Origin: Limanda limanda
Lineage: Eukaryota; Chordata; Actinopteri; Pleuronectiformes; Pleuronectidae
Direction: 5' to 3'
NCBI RefSeq assembly: GCF_963576545.1
Contig: NC_083649.1
Span: forward strand, 10,111,146 to 10,175,145
Length of the DNA stretch: 64,000 nt
Shown here: piece by piece, positions 38,999-48,614 of the stretch
Numbering within the stretch: position 1 is the first letter of the stretch
How the letters are laid out: the number at the start of each line of letters is the position of its first letter
The notes under the pieces: model-generated
Database searches by the model: none
What the model was told of the DNA's origin: nothing
What the model saw: the letters and a program-made list of their open reading frames with translations, nothing else
Made by a program: the position numbers and the translations under genes

Positions 38999-40077
38999 AT
39001 GAGGCTGTCCTGAGGACCATAGACAATGCCCGGGCTCCCTCCACTCGGGCTAACTATGGCCATAAATGGAGTGTGTTTTCTACATGGTGTCGCAACAGAC
39101 AGGAAAATCCAGCCGCTTGTCCTATTGAGCTGATTCTCCGTTTCCTTCAGTCACTTTTGGACTCTAACAGGGCACCTAGCACCATTAAGGTATACACTGC
39201 CGCAATCTCTTTCTTCCATGAGACAGTGGGAGATGTTACAGTTGGTAGACACCCTCTAGTGTCTCAGTTCATTAAGGGAGCACACCGCCTGCGACCAAGC
39301 AGGGCTCCCAGGGCTCCATCGTGGCAACTCCCCTTGGTATTACGGTCCCTGATGCAGTCTCCCTTTGAACCCATAGGGCAATCCAGCCTTAAGTCTCTAT
39401 CTTACAAAACAGCTTTCCTCCTGGCTATATGCTCTGCCAAAAGGGTGAGTGAATTGCATGCTCTGTCTATAAGTGACGATTGTCTAAGATGGAGGGCAGG
39501 TGACTCAGGTGTGTCTCTGTGGCCAAACCCCTCGTTTTTGCCTAAGGTCATAAACCATCAGACGGTAAATCAGGTGATCGAGATCAGCACTTTTCAACCT
39601 GATCCGGCTCTACTACAGGAGGAAGCCGGCCTGCCTATGTTGTGCCCAGTAAGGGCACTGAAGGCTTATATTGCACGCACAAAGTCTCTGAGGGGCTCAT
39701 ACTCTCAGTTATTTGTCTGTTTTGGGGGTAAGAAAGTCGGCCACCCTGTGTCTAAACAGTGTTTGTCCCATTGGATCGTTAATACTATCGCTGAGGCCTA
39801 TTCTGGGCAGAACATACCAGTCCCAGATTCCTTGGTAGCTCATTCCACCAGGGGTATGGCCACTTCCTGGGCTGCTTTAAAGGGGGTCCCTCTTTCAGAA
39901 ATATGTGCAGCAGCAACATGGAGTGCTCCCTGCACATTCTCTAGATTCTACAGGGTCAATGTGGCTTCCCCCACACCAATGGCTTCCGCAGTGCTGCTCT
40001 CAGCTGCTGGGCGAGGATATGAGGCGGTAGAGTCCTCCGTTCTTCGCGACCCTGATGATACTAGTCATCCGTGTTAA
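38929..40077 (+). CDS. DIRS element tyrosine recombinase (integrase)
   Basis: A phage-integrase-type recombinase that inserts the circular DIRS DNA. From the ATG at 38,929 it has 382 residues. Residues 20-120 form the SAM-like core-binding domain (RAPSTRANY, NRAPSTIKVYTAAISFFH). The catalytic domain has Arg172 in AKRVSELHAL, the H-x2-R pair His305/Arg308 in VAHSTRGMATSW, Trp331, and the nucleophile Tyr341 in FSRFYRVN. The full set is intact. The frame stays open upstream to 37,123, across most of the RT gene, but those 602 codons show no recombinase homology. I therefore start at the ATG just before the domain. The 3' end runs into the internal complementary region at 40,070. Confidence 0.92.
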   Translation: MAPQIRHPAALGLAPSQYLSQRLDEAVLRTIDNARAPSTRANYGHKWSVFSTWCRNRQENPAACPIELILRFLQSLLDSNRAPSTIKVYTAAISFFHETVGDVTVGRHPLVSQFIKGAHRLRPSRAPRAPSWQLPLVLRSLMQSPFEPIGQSSLKSLSYKTAFLLAICSAKRVSELHALSISDDCLRWRAGDSGVSLWPNPSFLPKVINHQTVNQVIEISTFQPDPALLQEEAGLPMLCPVRALKAYIARTKSLRGSYSQLFVCFGGKKVGHPVSKQCLSHWIVNTIAEAYSGQNIPVPDSLVAHSTRGMATSWAALKGVPLSEICAAATWSAPCTFSRFYRVNVASPTPMASAVLLSAAGRGYEAVESSVLRDPDDTSHPC

Positions 40078-40166
40078 GACCGTGGTGACGGTCTGAGGGA
40101 GGTCGAAATAGATCGTAAGTTATGACCATAACTATGGATCTATGAGACCGACCGATGACCGTCACC
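40070..40166 (+). repeat. Internal complementary region of the DIRS element
   Basis: Part A (40,070-40,110) is the reverse complement of the left end through 34,098-34,138. Part B (40,114-40,166) is the reverse complement of the right outer end 40,338-40,390, 53 bp without a mismatch. The two parts are joined by three bases (gat), so this is a copy of the circle junction of the two ends. In the DIRS replication model it templates completion of the ends and circle closure. It overlaps the last codons of the recombinase. Confidence 0.9.
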
Positions 40167-40206
40167 CTCTTTTGTCACTCAGAACGGGCTGAGGCGTTCA
40201 GACAAG

Positions 40207-40347
40207 GAGGAGGCGGCCGCGCTCACCGGGGAGCTTTATGGGCGGTGAGCCCAGCCCCCTTAAGGTCACTCACGTGACATTGTTGATATTTGGTCTCGAG
40301 GATAGGGAGATGAGGACATCATTCGTGTTAAGACCGTGGTGACGGTC
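40207..40347 (-). repeat. Right inverted terminal repeat of the DIRS element
   Basis: 141 bp, a perfect reverse complement of 34,115-34,255. The unique right extension (40,348-40,390) lies outside it and ends 'ggtcataacttacg'. Confidence 0.93.
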
Positions 40348-40390
40348 ATCGGTCGGTCTCATAGATCCATAGTTATGGTCATAACTTACG

Positions 40391-40707
40391 TTCACTCCAG
40401 TCGACTCGACATAGTGTAGGAAAGCCATCATGTGTAATACCACGCGCGGGAGAACCGGCCTTGCCATACACGAGCGCAGAGCATGCGCACACTACGTGCT
40501 CACACACACGGCCCGGGGCTCCGCCGGCCACCGACACCGACTCAGTGCGACAGACATGTGGAGAGCAGGACGCGGTCACGTGAAGCAGCCGGTGAGTGAC
40601 TTCGTTAAAGAACAGTAGAAACAAGCGGTGAAAATACAGAGTTTGTCCGCAGCTGCACAATGATTAGACGGTGGCAGTGATGCCGGCTCTAAACTGACCA
40701 CTTTTTT
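40391..40707 (+). other. CpG-rich leader-like stretch of the CACTA element
   Basis: The sequence directly right of the DIRS element is GC- and CpG-rich at 40,430-40,590 and contains 'cagccggtgagtgac', a good splice-donor match at about 40,590. It could be an untranslated exon or promoter region of the transposase gene. There is no open frame with recognisable content. Confidence 0.3.
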
Positions 40708-40803
40708 CAGTAACGAGTAATTTAACGCGTTACTATTTCCAAACCAGTAATCAGATTAAAATTACTTGTCCAAGTCACTGTGCGTTACTATTTTGTCATT
40801 AAT
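40708..40803 (+). mobile_element. hAT-like non-autonomous remnant
   Basis: It reads 'cagtaacgagtaatttaacg', then cgttactatttcc, 'cagtaatcagattaaaatta' and 'gtgcgttactattttgtc'. This is a terminal segment I know as a very common hAT-type repeat in fish. The other end is not present next to it. The 28S-like fragment begins about 50 bp downstream. Confidence 0.55.
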
Positions 40804-40849
40804 AGTAAAATATATATTTAGTTGAGAGATCGTCAGGTGTGCCGTGGGA

Positions 40850-41166
40850 AATTATTATCGCGGCTGGGGGAGCGGTCGCCCCGGCGCTCTCCTCTCCACG
40901 CAGCCGGGGGATCGGTGTGCGGTCCGCCTCGACGTAGTTTGGGGGAGGGGGTCCTTGTCCGCGGCGTCTCTGGTACGGGGCTTTCTTTCTCTTGGACCGA
41001 GGGGTTGTGTCCGTCGCCGGTACGGAAGGCGGGGACCGGTCGGAGGGGACCGGGTACCGCGGTCTGCGGCGGCGACTCTGGCCGCGTGCCGGGCGGACTC
41101 GGGTCCTTCTCGCGGAGCACCTCAGCGCCCGCGGGCGCCTAGCAGTAGAACTGTTGCGGACCACTC
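40850..41166 (+). pseudogene. 28S rRNA-derived fragment
   Basis: A GC-rich island in AT-rich surroundings. Its 3' half follows vertebrate 28S rRNA: 'ggcggcgactctgg', 'gccgggc', 'ccttctcgcgga', then 'ggcgcctagcag' and 'tagaactgttgcggacca', in the order found around divergent domain D8 of the large subunit. The 28S has 'tagaactggtgcggaccagg' at the last point. Small deletions and substitutions show that it is not functional. The 5' half (from 'cgcggctgggggagcggtc') is expansion-segment-like and cannot be aligned from memory. Short open frames on both strands here are by-products of GC richness. Confidence 0.65.
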
Positions 41167-42468
41167 GCCCCACTCCACTGTTTCACTCATGACATGATAT
41201 CAGCCTACATGTGGTGTTATACACTTGGTTTGTTTTGTAAAACCACTCCTTGCTTCTCTAATGCTGTGAACAACAGGTACAATGTTCATAAAACATGTTG
41301 AAAAGAATTTAATAGTTACATTTATAAACAATGTAGATCATAAATAGTAAGTTTTGCCATTACAGTGTTAACAGTTAAATATGTCAGGTCAAGAAAGACT
41401 GTCTTTATTTTATTTTAGAAAAACAAGTATTTATGTTAAGTGAAGTCAAGAAACGTGACAAGGCATGGATGCACACAGAGAGGGCCCCAAAGAGACAGGC
41501 CGATTAAAACTTTATTCTCACAATGTCAGTGCATGAGAGTTGGCAGCGCTGCCTTTTACTCATTACCTTTTTATTTTTCATACAATTATACTTTATATTT
41601 ACATGTTTAATTAAAGATTTGCACAAATGTTTTAAATAAAATGACAAAAATGAGTCAATACTTGTATTGATCAGGTATTTAGTCATTTAATTCAAAATGT
41701 AATAAGCCTTTCCTTTTGATCCTTTTATATAGACTATTCATTCACTAAATTGACTGCAAAAATGTGCTACAGCATGATATATATTACCTGGATAAAAAAT
41801 GACCTATATCAGGATATGATTAATATATGATTATATATGATATAAGATATGATATAGATATATGATATATGATTAATTTAATGTCATCCATGGATGACAT
41901 TAAATTAATAATTGAAGTGGAGAAGTAGTTTTAGAAGTCTGTTGTCTTTGAGTTTTTATTTGACCACTTTTACCAACCACATTATTGAATGCCCCCCTCT
42001 GCCCATCCACTACAGCCACACATGTCATATAGGTAAAAAGAGAGACTGGGCTGTATGTGTGATCACGGAGCAGAATCGGCAGGATGACCGGCGTGGGGAA
42101 ATGCGAGTCCGATGTGAACAACCAAGCACCAGCGCTCTGGGGATTAACGCCACGCTTCGGCGTCGCTTCCGCGTCCGGTGTGTTCCCGGCGTAACAATGG
42201 TTTTGCTAGCGACGCTTTTTCTTGAGTCGCCTTCAGTGTGCACGGCCCCCTACACGATCAGGAAAGCCTCGTGCTACCAGTGGTTCAGTGATAGTTACAA
42301 CGGTTTGGCCGTAAATCGACTTTCTCTGTCGGGAGGTTTCTGCCATTAATTAATGCATCATTTTGATAGATCTGTCTGATAAAACATTTTATGTACATGA
42401 ATGGAAATGGTATTAAATCAGTCTTTTTGCTCCGTATTGTAACTCTGTTTTTTATCATCCTTTTTAAG
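41167..42468. other. AT-rich non-coding stretch (intron of the transposase gene)
   Basis: No coding signal. It includes a run of 'atgatata' repeats (about 41,775-41,870), a 38-bp perfect palindrome (41,872-41,909) and a short mixed-composition part at 42,040-42,340. It ends with a polypyrimidine tract and AG acceptor at 42,468. Confidence 0.5.
41872..41909. repeat. 38-bp perfect palindrome
   Basis: The left arm attaatttaatgtcatcca is followed at once by its exact reverse complement, with the centre at 41,890/41,891 (cca|tgg). There is no spacer. Confidence 0.9.
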
Positions 42469-45400
42469 GTGTGGCTCATGAGATGGCAATGCAAACTCTG
42501 CACATTTGAGGATTCTTCAAGAGGGGAGCTTCTCAAGCATTATCGCGTCAAGCACGGTACTTTTGGTCGTGGCTATTCTGTACCCTGTCTTCATTTAAGC
42601 TGTCCTTGCTCCTTCAAGACATGGGGTGGCCTGCGTACACACTTGTCTAGATCCCACAATTCACAGGAAACTGAAGAGTGTGAAGGTGTGCATTCTTTCA
42701 GATGTCAAATTTGCAACTCATGTTATCCTAGTACAAAAGACTATTTTCAGCATATTAATTCCCACTTGAAAAGACATGAAACCATAGAATGTGCTTTTAA
42801 CGGATGTGATTTCAAGACAAACATATATGGGACTTATGCAACACACAGAAGTAGAAAACACAAGTCCCATTCATTGAAAGACTTTAAGACTGATGTGATC
42901 GCAGAGCATCCTGTTGCTACTGAGAACGAAATTGACTTTCCAGTGTTGGAATCATATTGTCATGTGGATAGTGATACCACCTTAGAGTTGGGTTGTGAAA
43001 GGGACACTAAAGGTGAAATTGTGAAAAATGTCGGTTCTCTCTTGTTAAAATTGGAAGGCATCTATAATGTCTCTGGCAAATGTGTTGATGACTTAGTGGA
43101 ACAGCTTCAGTTTATCTGCGAATCATCCACTCAGTACATTCCAAAGTTAGTGAGTGATATTTTTACAAAGAATAACTGTGCTGTTGATGAAGCTATTGTT
43201 AGTGAATTGGTAGACAAACTCTGTCACTCCAATCCTTTTACTGCAGCCTTGGGTCCTGATGGTCCCTTTTCTTCTAAATTTAAGAGGGTAAAGTATTATA
43301 AGGACAACTTCAGTGTAATTGAACCAGTAGAGTATATTTTGGATCCAGAGGAGAATTGCAGCTTTCAATATGTGCCTGTTCTTCAATCCTTACTGCAATT
43401 CAAAACACTAGTACTCGCATACCATGCTGTAAACAGATCAGGTCCAGTTTACATCCAGGACATGGTCAAACACTACACACCAGCACGTTCTCTCCGCTCT
43501 GCTTCAGCTAAACGACTCGTTCCTCCTTCACTGCGAGCTAAACACTCATCAAAATCACGACTGTTTGCTGTCCTAGCTCCTAAATGGTGGAATGAGCTCC
43601 CACTCGACATCCGGACATCTGAAAGTTTACACATCTTTCGTCGAAAACTAAAAACATACCTCTTCCGACTGTACCTTGAATAAAAAAAAAAAAAAAAAAA
43701 AACTAACCACTTTTGAAAACTAACACTTTGGTAGCACTAAAATGGCACTTACTTATAGCACTCTGTAGTTTTGCTTTATTTCGAAGAAATTTTACTGTCT
43801 TGATTCTTGTTGTTCTTGGTTTGTACCCTCAGGGTTGAATGCACTTATTGTAAGTCGCTTTGGATAAAAGCGTCAGCTAAATGAAATGTAATGTAATGTA
43901 ATTGTTGAAAAATGAAGACATTGTAAACAGGTTATTGACTAAACAGACTACTTCAGACGACTCACAGTTTGCATCCTTCCGTGATGGTAAATATTTCAAG
44001 CTAAATGAATTTCATGCTAATGAGGAGTTCAGTATTTACCTTATACTGTATGCAGATGATTTTGAAATCTGCAATCCCCTTGGAACTTCACGGAAAAAAC
44101 ATAAAGTCACAGCAGTTTACTGGGCACTAGCCAATACACCACCTGAACTGAGATCACAGTTAACATCAATTAATTTAGCTCTCCTTTGTAAAGCAAATCA
44201 TATAAAAAAATTTGGCTATGAAACTGTTCTTGAGCCTCTTTTGAAGGATCTCACAACATTGGAGAGGGAAGGAGTTTTTTTGCCTCAGGTTGGCAAAAAT
44301 ATCAGAGGTACTGTTTTTTGCGTTTCAGCAGACAATCTTGGTGCGCATTCTTTAAGTGGACTTGTAGAAAACTTTTCTGGACATTATATCTGTAGGTTTT
44401 GTATTGGCGACCGTTCTGACTATCAGCAAAAAGAAGTACATTCAGGAGCTTTTCCATTAAGAACAAAAGAGAACTATGATTTACATGTTCAGTCTGTAAA
44501 GATAAATCCTGCTCTGGTACACTGTTGTGGTGTGAAGAAAAGTTGTCCCATCACAGAGAAATTAAGTCATTTCCATTTTGTAACCGGGTACCCACCAGAC
44601 CTTCTTCATGACCTTTTTGAAGGTATAATTCCTTTGGAACTGGCACTGTGTCTTAATGTGTGCATCCACAAGAAGTACTTCACCTTGACAGAACTTAACA
44701 AGTCCATCACTCAATTTCCATATAAATTTACTGATAAAACGGATCACCCCGGACCTATCCCAGTGAATTTTGCCTCTCGTAAAAGTATTGGTGGGAACGC
44801 CAGTGAAAACTGGACATTGTTAAGATTATTATCATTTATTATTGGTGCAACTGTACCACTGAATGATCCAGCATGGCACGTTCTTATGATTTTAAAAGAT
44901 ATAACTGAGCTTGTAGTAGCCCCCATTCATACTGAGGAAAGTATTTGCTACCTAGACACGCTGATATCTGAACATCGTCACAGGCTGTTGGAAGTTTTCC
45001 CAGATCAAAAATTGATTCCAAAGCACCATTTTTTGGAGCATTATCCTGATTTGATAAGAGGGTATGGTCCTTTGGTTAGCCTCTGGACTATGCGATTTGA
45101 GGCAAAACATAGCTTCTTTAAGCAAGTTATTAGACACACAAAGAGCTTCAGAAATGTATTGATGTCACTTGCCTCAAAGCATCAAATGATGATGGCATAC
45201 ATTTCACAAGGAAATGCTTTGAAACCTGCAGTGTGTGTCACAAAAATATCGTCTCTTCCATTAGACATACTTGATACAGGAATACAGCAGTCTTTCAAGG
45301 CAGTTTATCCAACACAAACCTCTTTGAATTTGACCAATGTGGCCATACTCCATGGAACTAAATATGCTGCTGGGATGGTTTTGCCTTATGGGTCAACTGG

Positions 45401-45641
45401 TGGTATACCTGATTTTGTTATGATTTCACAGATTGTTATTGTCGATGGCAGTGTCAGTTTCATTGTGAAAATGCTTAACAGCTGGTATGATGAACATTTT
45501 AGGGCATTTATGTTAGACCACTCTGGGAAAATGACCCTGGTACAGCAGAGTGAACTTGGGGACACATATCCCTTGACAGCATATTTTGTGGAAGGAAAAC
45601 TCATGGTGACATTGAAACGTCACATTATTTGCCAGTGTTAG
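42469..45641 (+). pseudogene. C2H2-finger / Tnp2-like CACTA transposase, interrupted by an L2 LINE
   Basis: The exon starts after a 'cctttttaag' acceptor. The ATG at 42,478 opens the protein (MRWQCKLCTF). Part 1 (307 codons to 43,398) has four C2H2-type fingers in its first 150 residues (for example CKLC...HYRVKH, CQIC...HINSH). A 503-bp LINE insertion then intervenes. Part 2 (43,902-45,641, 579 codons) continues in the same frame and starts with TTG, so it has no start of its own. It matches the Tnp2 order: an Asp pair in YADDFEICNPLG (52-53), VSADNLGAHSLSG with Asp144 and the following C-x2-C, PPDLLHDLFEG (231-241), and MRFEAKHSFFK with Glu400, a plausible DDE set. Without the insertion it would be about 886 residues. 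Part 1 now reads into the LINE and stops at 43,683, so this copy cannot make full transposase. The Tnp2 call is by motif order. Confidence 0.75.
43399..43901 (+). mobile_element. 5'-truncated L2-type LINE insertion
   Basis: 503 bp in the sense direction. The first 285 bp encode the C-terminus of an L2-clade ORF2 (about 94 residues: FKTLVLAYHAVNRSGP, YTPARSLRSASAKRLVPP, LAPKWWNELPLDIR, LKTYLFRLYLE, stop at 43,681-43,683). An A-run (43,682-43,701) and a 3' UTR follow, ending 'gtaagtcgctttggataaaa', gcgtcagctaaatg and the tail repeat (atgta)n. This is the typical 3' stem-loop and tail of teleost L2 LINEs. The boundaries are seen because removing the segment joins CAA (43,396-43,398) to TTG (43,902) in frame. 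Two bases of ambiguity remain, and no target duplication longer than about 4 bp is visible. Confidence 0.85.
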
Positions 45642-45716
45642 GTGATGAGTCTGACTCTTTAATGTCTAACACCTTGCTTCCTTCCTACAGAGTAATTTCT
45701 TTCTCTTTCTGTCCAG
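45642..45716 (+). promoter_or_regulatory. Splice acceptor directly before the second gene
   Basis: The 75 bp between the two genes end with 'ttctttctctttctgtccag' immediately followed by the ATG at 45,717, a strong polypyrimidine tract plus AG. A second acceptor-like site (cttccttcctacag) lies about 25 bp upstream. An upstream leader exon may therefore splice here to make the second protein from the same promoter as the transposase. Confidence 0.5.
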
Positions 45717-48614
45717 ATGGATTTGGTTGCATTGAAAGTTGTTATAGAACACCGGAGTGAGAAGCTTACACTGTCCTCAGGAATACCCAGCACTGTAGAA
45801 CAGTTACATGAGACAGTAAAAGAGACATTTGGACTCATTGAGGATTTTACCCTGCATTACCTGGATGAGGACTTTGGTGATTACTTCACTCTGCATTCTA
45901 CCAACCAGATTAAACACAAGGGGACAATCAAAGTGGTGATTATTCCATCTGTAGTTCTTACATTGACTGCTTTGACTGAAAACCAGACAGATATAATGAA
46001 TGACAGTTCAAGCTCTGCTACTGATGCAACGACAGATTCCCAGACAGATGCCTCATCAGTGTCTTCACAAGACACTATTTTCCTATCCCCACGTAGAAGC
46101 CCTCAGACGACAACATGGCCAAATCAAATCATCATTCCACTTTTCTCTGTGGCAGCAGAGACAGTACTGATGAATGCCAATGAAGAGTTTGTCAAAGATC
46201 GTACTGTGCTGAACAATACTCGGATCCGATCTGAAATCATGGAAAAATTAGCTGACTACATGTACAGCTACACACCCTACCCCACAGGCCTTCAGATAGG
46301 TGAGGTGGCAGAGGCTTTAGTCAGAAAGCATCCATGCCTGACAGAGCTAGGCAGTCGTAATGGCTGGCTTGGATGGATGTACAGTCTTAAATATAAGATG
46401 GGAAATTACAGGTCGAAGCTCCGAAGCCTTGGATTTCCTGAGGTTGTCTGCAACTCACTTAAGAACAAGCACCCGGATGACAGGTCTGCTGCAAAGAATA
46501 TAAAGAAAGCACGGAAAGGAGAAGTGGTGTTTCTCCCACACTATCCTGCAGGAGACAGTAAGGACCAACAAGAGCTGGACCGAAACCAACTAATCACTGA
46601 ATCAAAGAAGAGAGAGAGCACAGTCATCAAGGACTTGATGTGCAGAACTTTTGCACATAGGAGACATGAGGTTGTCACCCTACAGATGAGCATCAGTGAC
46701 ATCAAGGACAGATGGCCCGCCTTGTTTGATGTCTCGCAAGTGAGTAATTGGAATTGTTGTTACAGAGTGGTCAACACATATTGTGGACTGAAAACCTGCA
46801 TGTTTCACAGTTACACACTCATTAGTTAGGCCTGTGTCATCTAATGCAATCAAATACAACAGCTCTGCCACATATACATTTTCAGTTTTTGTTGACATTG
46901 TCAGAAAGGTGATTATTATGCTTTGTTTATCATTGAGGTTGTAGTGGGTGGTGCTGGAGTGCAATACATTGAAAAGTGTTCCTAATATTTTGTCCCCCTC
47001 AACGTATGTTAATGGTTGGAGAAAAGTATAAGGACACCGCTCAATATAATGCACTCCAATAAACCATTTACCACGATGTCCTCAATGATAAACAAAGTAT
47101 AATAATCATAAGTATGTGTGGCAGAGCTGTTGTATTTGATTGCATTTGATTGCACAGGTGTACCTAATCAAGTGGTTGCTGACTGTACATCCTATTAAAA
47201 ATAATAATGGAACAGTCTTGCATCCTATTCATCTCAGTATGGACTTGACAACAGATGAGTCACCAGTTCTTTTTTTCTTCTTTTCTCATCTCTCTCTTTC
47301 AGGTTAGTGCAGAGTTTCAGAGGATCACCACACTGAATCTTGAGCCAAAATTCATGGCAATGTTGGACTTCTATACACCTAAACTGCTGTCCTTGTTTCA
47401 AACGAAGAAAGGTGCTGCAGGAGAGAGACATCGGGCACAAATGAGTGTTCTACTTAAGGTATTAAACCTGTCTCATTCACGTTTCTCTCCTTTAAGCTTA
47501 TTACCATCAATAATTACATATTCATTTCCTAATCAGATAACTTATCTTTATCCCCACCAACTCTCCCTCATGCCTCCTCCTATCCTCCAGCCTTCCTTAA
47601 CAGTTCTTGCTTTTTCTTCCTTAGTTTTCTGTCCCTCAATCTCTCACATCCTCTGCACACCATTTTACATGTTTTGGTTTATTCTTACATCACTACACTC
47701 CAACTCCAGTTAAATTTTTCTAACGTAAATTCTATTGAAAGGTTTGACTCAAGTTTCTCCAAGAAATGAAAGCTCTGCTTGGATGTGTAGTTTTGCATTG
47801 TATTAGAATTTTGAGACTTTCTGTTCTGCAGAGTGGAATCCCCATTCAACAGACCCGGGATGTTGTCATCCGATGTCTCATCAATCACTTGGGAGAAGAT
47901 GCCAGTGCCTTGTTCAAGGACTTTGAGGTTAGTATAATACTGTATTATTTTCATGATTTTTAACAACGTAATCATGGGTGACCATAGAGTTCCTGCAGTA
48001 CGTTTGTTTTTTCCTTACCGCACACAAAGAAGAAGCTGCTTTCCACATAGTGTAAACCAGCTGTGGACATCAGATACTGTACGAGTCAATTTTATTTGGA
48101 GAGAGAAATGAATTATATGGAAGCATTAATTAGTTATTTTGTCTGTCTGTGAGATCAAAAACAAATTTGGGACCACCACAGTAGTATTGTTTAGTTTGTC
48201 CACTTTATGTCCTGCTATGCTCTTATGTTGGTAGGTGGTATTTGTCTTGTGACATGCAGGTTGAGAGTGAGTTCTAAACTAAAGTTATCTTTACAATGTC
48301 TGCAGGATGCTGCTGATGGATCTGCCAGTGTTCAAGAGGAGTTGGCAGAAGAGGTCATGAAGATTTACCTGCTGCGGAAACAAGATGGGTCATTGGATGT
48401 CGGGATTGTCATTGAGGGCAACACTGTCCTCAGCAGTCTTGGAGATGTTAGCAGGGCCTGCTGCTATCTTTTGGGACTGACGTACGCGTTAGATCTGCAA
48501 TACGCCAAGAACCTCAAACATAGTTTTGAGGTATTCCAGAAAGTACTGCTGGAGCTGGATTCTGGAAACCTTTCCAACAAGGTTCAGAGACTAAAGAATT
48601 ACCTCTGTATGTAG
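45717..48614 (+). CDS. SAMD3-like protein with PB1-like N-terminus, four exons
   Basis: Four exons joined by phase-0 introns: 45,717-46,739 (donor caa|gtgagt), 47,303-47,458 (acceptor ctctttcag, donor aag|gtatta), 47,832-47,927 (acceptor ttctgcag, donor gag|gttagt) and 48,306-48,614 (acceptor gtctgcag). Together they encode about 527 residues. Residues 1-78 resemble a PB1/ubiquitin-like domain ([17 protein letters not shown] is close to the acidic PB1 motif). Residues 80-135 are Ser/Thr-rich and likely disordered. The rest ([58 protein letters not shown]) belongs to the repeated fish family annotated as 'sterile alpha motif domain-containing protein 3-like'. The SAM domain itself is missing. 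As a neighbour of the transposase it may be the accessory protein. Function is unknown, and the reading frame looks intact. Confidence 0.7.
46821..47190 (-). mobile_element. MITE in intron 1 of the SAMD3-like gene
   Basis: The left arm (from 46,832: 'ctgtgtcatctaatgcaatc', then aaatacaacagctctgccac) is inverted at the right (from 47,117: gtgtggcagagctgttgta, then 'tttgattgcatttgattgca', cagg). Inner parts also pair (ctttgtttatcattgag with ctcaatgataaacaaag). On the minus strand it starts with a 'gattaggtacacctgtgcaa' head known from an abundant fish repeat. It lies wholly within the intron and leaves the splice sites untouched. Confidence 0.65.

Larger units (their letters stand above)
34098..40390 (+). 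mobile_element. Complete DIRS1-type tyrosine-recombinase retrotransposon
   Basis: About 6.3 kb, with all hallmarks of the DIRS order. There are perfect 141-bp inverted terminal repeats (34,115-34,255 and 40,207-40,347), each followed outward by an end-specific extension. An internal complementary region at 40,070-40,166 matches both extensions in reverse complement. Three + strand frames encode gag, RT/RNase H/methylase-like and tyrosine recombinase. There is no aspartic protease and no DDE integrase. Known DIRS biology is reverse transcription to a circle joined with the help of the internal complementary region, then integration by the recombinase without target duplication. All three frames are open and the repeats are identical, so the insertion looks recent. 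Boundaries are good to within about 5 bp. It sits inside the proposed CACTA element. Confidence 0.92.

Noticed and set aside
34098..40390. Endogenous retrovirus or LTR element
   Set aside because: There are no direct LTRs, no aspartic protease, no DDE integrase and no envelope. Inverted ends plus a tyrosine recombinase define a DIRS element.
40799..41197. Several overlapping frames on both strands
   Set aside because: They lie in the 28S-like GC-rich fragment, where stops are rare, and encode only Arg/Pro/Gly-rich text.
42391..42477. Upstream 29 codons of the transposase frame
   Set aside because: They cover the polypyrimidine tract and splice acceptor. The protein more likely starts at 42,478, directly before the first zinc finger.
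47255..47713. 152-codon frame starting in the intron before exon 2 of the SAMD3-like gene
   Set aside because: Only 47,303-47,458 is coding, bounded by good splice sites. The rest runs into intron sequence.
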